Shown: piece by piece, positions 4,774-8,734 of the stretch
Layout: the number at the start of each line of letters is the position of its first letter
How positions within the stretch are numbered: the first letter of the stretch is position 1
DNA from: CAG-390 sp051867815
Lineage (GTDB): Bacteria; Bacillota; Clostridia; Oscillospirales; CAG-272
Length of the DNA: 8,734 nt
NCBI GenBank assembly: GCA_051867815.1
Contig: JBJDZD010000094.1
Span: 1 to 8,734, forward strand
Direction of reading: 5' to 3'
The notes under the pieces: model-generated
The model's database searches: none
Told to the model about the DNA's origin: nothing
The model's input: the letters and a program-made list of their open reading frames with translations, nothing else
Program-made: the position numbers and the translations under genes

Positions 4774-6564
4774 ATGAAAAAACTGATTACGATCCTGTTG
4801 ATTGCCGCAATGCTCGTCCCCGTGATGACCTTTACGGCAGGGGCGGCGGAGATTGAAAATCTCTACAAAGCATCCGAAGCAAAGATGGGCATTCCCTCGT
4901 CAAGCACGCTGGACGGAGCGTTTTCAAACAACGCAAACTACTTCGGCTCCAATGCCGTTGCCGTTAAAGAGGGCGACGTGGTCACCTTCGGCCCCGTTTT
5001 TGTTGACCAGAGCTACTATCTCACCGCTTACAAGGCGAACGGAAGCTGCAAGATCCAAAAGGTCACGTATGCGGACTGCACCGAGGTTGCGGTTCTGAAG
5101 AACAATGCCCGTATCGTCAAATGGACGGTTCCGTCGGATGTTGCCTACATCCGCATGGCGACATCGCAGATGTTCCGCGACAGCACCGTTATTACGGTCA
5201 ATAATGAATTTACCCCCGAGGAATATTTTGCCTGCATGAAAAAGGCCGGCACGAATGTTGATTATCTGCTCGGCACGGCGGCGAGCGGCACGCTTGACAA
5301 TAAGTTTCCGAAGACGATGAAGGTTTTTGCCGGCAGAACGGATGCCTCGGGCGGCGAGATCGCATCCACGTCGTATACCTCGAGCGATTATATTCCCGTA
5401 AAGGACGGCGACGTACTTTATTTTGCGGCGGCGGTACTGACGCAGGGCTACCACCTGACGCTCTATGATGCAAATAAGAAGGGAACGACCAACGTCAACA
5501 GCAAGTACATGGTACTTACCGAGGATATCGGCAGGGGTTACGGTATTTATTCGTATATGATACGCCCGGGTACGGCGTACGTTCGTGTGGTTGCGGCAAC
5601 CGGTGTATGGAATGATGAGATCACCCTTGCAACGGTCAATCAGCCCTTCAACGGCGACGATTACCGCGCGTTTTTCAACATTACGGTCAGCGACAAGCCC
5701 ACGCGCGAAAGCGTGCTTTGCGGCAAGAGCGCGCTCTTTATGGGCGACTCTATAAGCTACGGCGCAGGCGACACGCTCTCCTATATCACGCCCGGAAGAG
5801 CGTGGGCGGGCAGGATCGGCACTTGGACCGGCCTTGAGGTGACCAATGCATCCGTCAGCGGCTCCAAGGTCAGCTTCCTGCGCGGCGATGACAAGGCAAA
5901 ATGGCACTTCACGCAGTTTGAGAACAACAAGGGCGGCAGCTTTGACATGGTCGTCATTCAGGGCGGCGTAAATGACGCGCGTCACGAAAGAACGGTCGGT
6001 GATATCCTCGACGTCAACACGGCGGAGGATAAGCTGGAAAAGGAGATCGACACCTACATCGGCGGCCTGCAATGGCTTTTCCACAACGTCAAAAAGACGT
6101 GGCCCGATGCCAAGCTCTTCTTCATTGCAAACCATCGCCTGAACGGTCACAGCACGGGCAACGCAAAGAACATGGCGCCGTATTTCGATAAGGCGCGCGA
6201 GCTTTGCGAGCTTTACGGCTTCGTTTTCATCGACCTTTACAACAACGAGGAGCTTGAGAGCAAGTTGCAGACGGACACAACCAAGTACCTCCCCGACACG
6301 CTCCACCTCAACGCTGCGGGCTACGAGATCATCACGCCCTACATTCTTGAGGCGCTTGAAGCGGAGTTTACTCCCGAAACGGTCGACACTACTGCCGAAC
6401 AGACAACCGGTGCGGCGCCGATCGAAACCTCCGGCGAAGCACCGGATAGTACCGGGGGAGACACCGAGCCTGATGATGACGGTTGCGGCTCAATGTTAAA
6501 CGGCATGGCGATCATAGCCGTCATAACCCTCGCCGCCGCGGCGGTATCGAGAAAGAGAAAGTAA
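4774..6564 (+). CDS. Secreted SGNH/GDSL hydrolase with duplicated N-terminal module and GCGSM tail
   Basis: A 596-residue exported esterase-type hydrolase. The signal peptide spans about 1-25, with cleavage likely after AGAA. Two similar beta-rich modules follow (about 28-155 and 160-300), each with an (I/V)-x-VK-(D/E)-GD core, a Y-x-LT-x-Y-(K/D)-AN strand and a later AY-(I/V)-R segment; such modules usually bind ligands or pack on the catalytic domain. The SGNH domain spans about 312-530: block I GDSISYG with nucleophile Ser326, block II Gly363, block III GGVND with Asn400, and block V DTLHLN with Asp508 and His511. All four catalytic or oxyanion residues are present. SGNH enzymes on this scale commonly deacetylate polysaccharides or act as esterases; the substrate is not decided by sequence. 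A Thr/Glu/Asp-rich linker (about 533-568) leads to GCGSM (570-574), a hydrophobic helix and RKRK. AAGGAGAG (4762-4769) is the ribosome binding site. Confidence 0.9.
   Translation: MKKLITILLIAAMLVPVMTFTAGAAEIENLYKASEAKMGIPSSSTLDGAFSNNANYFGSNAVAVKEGDVVTFGPVFVDQSYYLTAYKANGSCKIQKVTYADCTEVAVLKNNARIVKWTVPSDVAYIRMATSQMFRDSTVITVNNEFTPEEYFACMKKAGTNVDYLLGTAASGTLDNKFPKTMKVFAGRTDASGGEIASTSYTSSDYIPVKDGDVLYFAAAVLTQGYHLTLYDANKKGTTNVNSKYMVLTEDIGRGYGIYSYMIRPGTAYVRVVAATGVWNDEITLATVNQPFNGDDYRAFFNITVSDKPTRESVLCGKSALFMGDSISYGAGDTLSYITPGRAWAGRIGTWTGLEVTNASVSGSKVSFLRGDDKAKWHFTQFENNKGGSFDMVVIQGGVNDARHERTVGDILDVNTAEDKLEKEIDTYIGGLQWLFHNVKKTWPDAKLFFIANHRLNGHSTGNAKNMAPYFDKARELCELYGFVFIDLYNNEELESKLQTDTTKYLPDTLHLNAAGYEIITPYILEALEAEFTPETVDTTAEQTTGAAPIETSGEAPDSTGGDTEPDDDGCGSMLNGMAIIAVITLAAAAVSRKRK
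6478..6561 (+). other. GCGSM C-terminal anchoring tail, copy 2
   Basis: The last 28 codons of the SGNH hydrolase encode DGCGSM (Cys571), a hydrophobic stretch of about 16 residues and the basic end RKRK. The GCGSM core is identical to the tail of the GLUG protein (747-827), although the hydrophobic helices differ, which suggests selection on the motif rather than recent copying of DNA. Confidence 0.6.
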
Positions 6565-6566
6565 AT

Positions 6567-6604
6567 AAAAAACACGGTCGGGCACACGCCCGACCGTGTT
6601 TTTT
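6567..6604. terminator. Bidirectional Rho-independent terminator between convergent genes
   Basis: A perfect 17-bp stem (6567-6583 with 6588-6604) with an ACAC loop. A-tracts and T-tracts on both flanks are part of the stem, so a T-run follows the GC-rich core on both strands. It closes the + strand SGNH gene, which ends at 6564, and the - strand operon, whose last stop is at 6609-6611. Confidence 0.92.
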
Positions 6605-6608
6605 ATTA

Positions 6609-7103
6609 TCAGAGCTTATATTTTTCAAGCCTTTTGAGTATCAGTCCGGCGACAAAGCCGATGATGATGCCGGCAATCGTGCCGCTTACGATAAGTATGG
6701 GAAGATAGTACGCTATCTGTGCCGTTTCCATGAGGATACAGGCGGTAATTATCTGCCCGACATTGTGCAGTATTCCGCCGACAACGCTGACGGTGACCGG
6801 CGCGAAAAGCCCCGTTTTTTTGAGTAATATCATGCCGATAAGGCTGAGCGTCGCTCCGGCAAGGGAGTAGATTATCGAGAGGGGATTTGCAAAGAGCAGG
6901 CCGGCAAGCAGCACGCGGATGATGCTCACGACGGCGGTCTCCTTCGCACCCACCTTGTAAAGCATGAACACCATAACAAGGTTTGCAAGACCCACCTTAA
7001 CGCCGGGTACGGCGGCAAGGGGCGGTATCTGGCTCTCAACGAAGGACAGTATCAATGAAAGCGCAATGCACATTGATAAAAAAGCAACTTTTTTCGGTTT
7101 CAT
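6609..7103 (-). CDS. Gx transporter family / heptaprenyl diphosphate synthase component I-like membrane protein (EetB-like)
   Basis: A 164-residue, almost wholly hydrophobic protein with about five or six membrane helices. Family signatures are seen: KVGLANLVMVFMLY (36-49), SIIRVLLAGLLFANPLSIIYSLAGATLS (60-87) and a GGILHNVGQI segment around 109-118. The family (Pfam Hpre_diP_synt_I, also called Gx transporter) resembles small S-component transporters. EetB of the Listeria extracellular electron transfer locus belongs to it, as I recall. The biochemical role is not settled. It is the last gene of the operon; the SD is GGGGG in the leader just upstream of the ATG at 7103-7101. Its place directly after a NusG domain II gene and Rnf-like genes suggests a part in quinone, flavin or membrane redox chemistry rather than a true prenyl synthase, for which no catalytic partner is seen here. 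Confidence 0.82.
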   Translation of the reverse strand: MKPKKVAFLSMCIALSLILSFVESQIPPLAAVPGVKVGLANLVMVFMLYKVGAKETAVVSIIRVLLAGLLFANPLSIIYSLAGATLSLIGMILLKKTGLFAPVTVSVVGGILHNVGQIITACILMETAQIAYYLPILIVSGTIAGIIIGFVAGLILKRLEKYKL

Positions 7104-7138
7104 GTACCGTCCCCCTTCTTTTATCGGTTTTTGCCGGT

Positions 7139-7157
7139 TGTAAAACGCAGTTTTACA
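7139..7157 (-). other. Intercistronic hairpin between the NusG II and Gx genes
   Basis: A perfect 8-bp stem (7139-7146 with 7150-7157) with a 3-base loop lies in the 65-base gap. On the transcribed strand no T-run follows, so it is not a full terminator. It could limit expression of the last gene or mark an RNA processing point. Confidence 0.4.
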
Positions 7158-7168
7158 GGTGGGCTTTG

Positions 7169-7519
7169 TCAGCTGATAAGGTCAACGCCGTCATCCGCAC
7201 CCAAAACGGTGACGGTCAGCTTGTTCGGCAGGCAGGTGATGGTCTCGCCCGTGCGGTGTATCTTTCCTTGCTTTACGCAGAGGTGGTCGGGGCAATCGGC
7301 GTCGCAGAGCCACGCCTTGCCGTCCTCGATAACGAGGATGTTGGTCCCGCCGTTCAGCTCATAGGTGCCGTTTACGGCGAGTGAGTATTCGGCGACCGGG
7401 GTGCCGTCAACCTTGACAACCACGCGCGCGCCCTCCTCCCGGGTCAATTCGACCGCCAAGAGGAGCAGAGCGGCGACGATCAAAACGCCGGCAATAAGAA
7501 TGATATCTCTTTTTTTCAT
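7169..7519 (-). CDS. NusG domain II-containing membrane-anchored protein (EetA-like)
   Basis: A 116-residue protein with an N-terminal membrane anchor (about 6-25) and a small outward-facing beta domain. The conserved family core is present: Cys72, Cys76, Cys81 (in DADCPDHLCVKQGKI) and Cys96 in TCLPNKL. These resemble NusG_II (Pfam PF07009) proteins encoded beside FMN-binding/Rnf and Gx genes in Firmicutes, and EetA of the Listeria electron transfer locus, as I recall. The function of the Cys set is not established; metal or disulfide roles are both possible. The start codon follows the rnfA-like stop with no gap (TGA then ATG), and no Shine-Dalgarno sequence lies upstream, so its translation probably depends on ribosomes finishing the gene before it. 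It is not a transcription factor despite the domain name. Confidence 0.85.
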   Translation of the reverse strand: MKKRDIILIAGVLIVAALLLLAVELTREEGARVVVKVDGTPVAEYSLAVNGTYELNGGTNILVIEDGKAWLCDADCPDHLCVKQGKIHRTGETITCLPNKLTVTVLGADDGVDLIS

Positions 7520-8077
7520 TCAGAAGTTGAGCGCGAGGAGCGCAAGCGCAATCATGCCTGCAGTCAAAAGCGCAATGGGAAGCCCGCGGAAGGACTTCGG
7601 AAGAGCTTCCTCGTCTATATGATCGTGTAGCCTTGAGAAGAGCGTCATCGTAACGGTCAGGCCGAGGCCGATCGCTACGGAGGTGATAACGGATTCAAGA
7701 AAGTCGAGGTGGCAGTTTTCAATGCAAAGGCCGAGAACCGCGCCGTTGATGGCGAATTTCTTGAAGTCCGCGCGGCAATAGCCGTCGAGGAGCTTCTTTG
7801 CAAGCAGATGCAGGGTCATGACAACGAATATCAGCACCATCACGAACGCCATCGTCTGCATATATGGCACTTTTTCGAGCAGGTAGGCGTTGAGCGGCCA
7901 GCAGATGAGGTTGCATATAACGATTACGACCGTCGTTCCGAGGCCGAGGACGATGCTCTTCCTCGTTGAGCGCTCGTTTTCAATGACGGCTCCGGTGCCG
8001 AGGAAGTGCAGGAGCGCGTAGTTGTCGGAGATCAAGCCTGCAAGCAGGATTCCGAAAATCATTTCAAAGGTAAGCAT
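7520..8077 (-). CDS. rnfA: RnfA-like membrane subunit of an Rnf/Nqr-type complex, divergent
   Basis: A 185-residue polytopic protein of the Rnf-Nqr family (PF02508). Canonical RnfA, a homologue of NqrE, is a six-helix core subunit that with RnfE holds a [2Fe-2S] cluster within the membrane and passes electrons during ion pumping. Family likeness shows in the N-terminal LISDNYALLHFLG, in the AINGAVLG segment that matches the usual TTNCAVLG, and in the C-terminal SFRGLPIALLTAGMIALA, close to the RnfA end. However, the usual Cys of FLGIC is Gly29 and the usual Cys of TNCAVLG is Gly112. Cys118 and Cys122 lie nearby but are shifted by 6 and 10 residues. AAAGGAGG (8088-8095) lies 10 bases before the start, and the ATG overlaps the rnfE stop by one base. 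Electron transfer through the standard cluster seems unlikely; the product may be a repurposed or alternative Rnf-like unit. Confidence 0.85.
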   Translation of the reverse strand: MLTFEMIFGILLAGLISDNYALLHFLGTGAVIENERSTRKSIVLGLGTTVVIVICNLICWPLNAYLLEKVPYMQTMAFVMVLIFVVMTLHLLAKKLLDGYCRADFKKFAINGAVLGLCIENCHLDFLESVITSVAIGLGLTVTMTLFSRLHDHIDEEALPKSFRGLPIALLTAGMIALALLALNF

Positions 8078-8688
8078 TATTCATCGTCCTCCTTTACAAG
8101 ATGCTCGGCAACCCCGGTGATCTTCTTGATAGCCGCAAGGGTTATAGAGAGGAAGAGATAGCCGCCGAATGCGCCTGCAAACGCGGAAACCTTGTAGTTT
8201 GCGAGGAAGGAAATCTCGTTGCCCCAGAAGGTTGCATTTCCGAGAATCTCGCGGAAGAGTGCGCAGACGACCATGATGAATGTCAGAAAGATGCCGGTTG
8301 CAATTGCGGTCCTTATGGAATTAAGCTCGCCGTTTTGGTCGGCGACCTCCTCAGCATCGCGGTAGATAACCGCGCTGACGGCAAGAGCCGGCAGGTGAAC
8401 GTGGAGCATGTCAACGACACCGGGGAAGAATGCCTGCATGAGCATATCGACAATGGAAACAAATCCGGTGATGATCAAGAGGTAAACGGGAAGCTTTGCA
8501 TATTCGGGGATGATCTTGTGGATTGCGGAAACGACGATGGAGGTCAGTACCATGGAAACGAGAACCGCCGCGCCCATGCCGAGTGCGGCACGGATATCGG
8601 AACTGGATGCCATTACGAATCCCGCGCCGAGGACAAGCACCATTGAGGGCGTGCCGCGAAGGAGGCAGGACTTAAAGAACTTTTTCAT
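8077..8688 (-). CDS. rnfE: RnfE-like membrane subunit of an Rnf/Nqr-type complex, divergent
   Basis: A 203-residue polytopic protein of the Rnf-Nqr family, homologous to NqrD. RnfE features are clear: IPEYAKLPVYLLIITGFVSIVDMLMQAFFP (60-89), an FREILG segment, and a Gly-rich turn after it (NATFWGN). Canonical RnfE carries one Cys in VLGLCP near the N-terminus and one in VNCxILGRAEAFA. Here these sites are Gly23 (LVLGAGF) and Ala106 (VSAVIYRDAEEVA), and the usual GRAEA is RDAEE. Both cluster ligands are thus missing, matching the loss in the RnfA-like partner. Length is within the family range. The SD AAAGGAGG (8698-8705) lies 9 bases before the start, inside the end of the upstream gene; the spacing of 2 bases to that stop indicates one operon. 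In Clostridia the usual order is rnfC-D-G-E-A-B, and E then A is kept here. Confidence 0.86.
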   Translation of the reverse strand: MKKFFKSCLLRGTPSMVLVLGAGFVMASSSDIRAALGMGAAVLVSMVLTSIVVSAIHKIIPEYAKLPVYLLIITGFVSIVDMLMQAFFPGVVDMLHVHLPALAVSAVIYRDAEEVADQNGELNSIRTAIATGIFLTFIMVVCALFREILGNATFWGNEISFLANYKVSAFAGAFGGYLFLSITLAAIKKITGVAEHLVKEDDE

Positions 8689-8690
8689 TA

Positions 8691-8734
8691 TCAGTTACCT
8701 CCTTTGAGCGTTTTGTATGCCGCAAAGACGTCAT
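8691..8734 (-). CDS. C-terminal end of the upstream operon gene, possibly rnfG-like (partial)
   Basis: Reading leftward from the right edge, one frame gives DVFAAYKTLKGGN and then TGA at 8693-8691, two bases before the RnfE-like start. The codons for KGG form the Shine-Dalgarno sequence of rnfE. By gene order in Clostridia an RnfG (FMN-binding) subunit would be expected here, but thirteen residues cannot prove it. Another frame (from 8734) also stays open into rnfE, but it would overlap that gene and give an unlikely peptide. Confidence 0.45.
   Translation of the reverse strand, partial: DVFAAYKTLKGGN

Noticed and set aside
4924..6306. A 460-codon open frame on the - strand opposite the SGNH hydrolase
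   Set aside because: It lies wholly within a gene with complete catalytic motifs, has a basic, low-complexity composition with no recognisable domain, and reflects the GC-rich codon use of the real gene.
7169..7519. A NusG-type transcription elongation factor
   Set aside because: It has a membrane anchor and the Cys-rich extracytosolic NusG domain II core only, with no NusG N-terminal domain, and lies in a membrane redox operon.

Overview
The window looks like chromosomal DNA from an anaerobic gut-type Clostridia (Bacillota), probably an uncultured lineage. The signs are strong AAGGAGG ribosome binding sites, sigma-A type -35/-10 boxes, secreted proteins with Thr/Glu-rich linkers and an unusual Gly-Cys-Gly-Ser membrane tail, and an Rnf-type gene cluster. 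Coding regions are moderately GC-rich, while the one long gene-free stretch is AT-rich.

Left part (1-2998, + strand): the 3' end of a GLUG-repeat surface protein with a GCGSM C-terminal anchor. Nine bases later comes a 702-residue lipoprotein that ends in a ComEC-like metallo-beta-lactamase (MBL) domain. A 17-bp perfect terminator hairpin closes this pair.

Middle gap (2999-3702): no protein gene is convincing here. It holds a near-consensus extended -10 promoter, about 430-460 bases of sequence with many local stems that look like a stand-alone structured ncRNA, and a Rho-independent terminator. A second strong promoter then drives the next gene. A TTATAC-N11-GTATAA inverted repeat lies upstream of the first promoter and again inside the second.

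Centre (3703-6604, + strand): a ketopantoate reductase-like enzyme (PanE/ApbA family), then a secreted SGNH hydrolase with two similar N-terminal modules and the same GCGSM tail. A bidirectional terminator separates this from the convergent operon on the right.

Right part (6609-8734, - strand): a tightly packed membrane operon transcribed leftward. In order it holds the last 13 codons of an unseen gene, then RnfE-like, RnfA-like, NusG domain II (EetA-like) and Gx-transporter/heptaprenyl-diphosphate-synthase component I-like (EetB-like) genes. The layout suggests a membrane redox module built from Rnf core subunits and extracellular-electron-transfer accessory proteins. All four positions where canonical RnfA/RnfE (NqrE/NqrD) carry the cysteines of the intramembrane [2Fe-2S] cluster are occupied by Gly or Ala, and rnfB is not in its usual place after rnfA. 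This divergent Rnf-like unit, the unassigned ncRNA and the shared GCGSM tail are the three things most worth following up.
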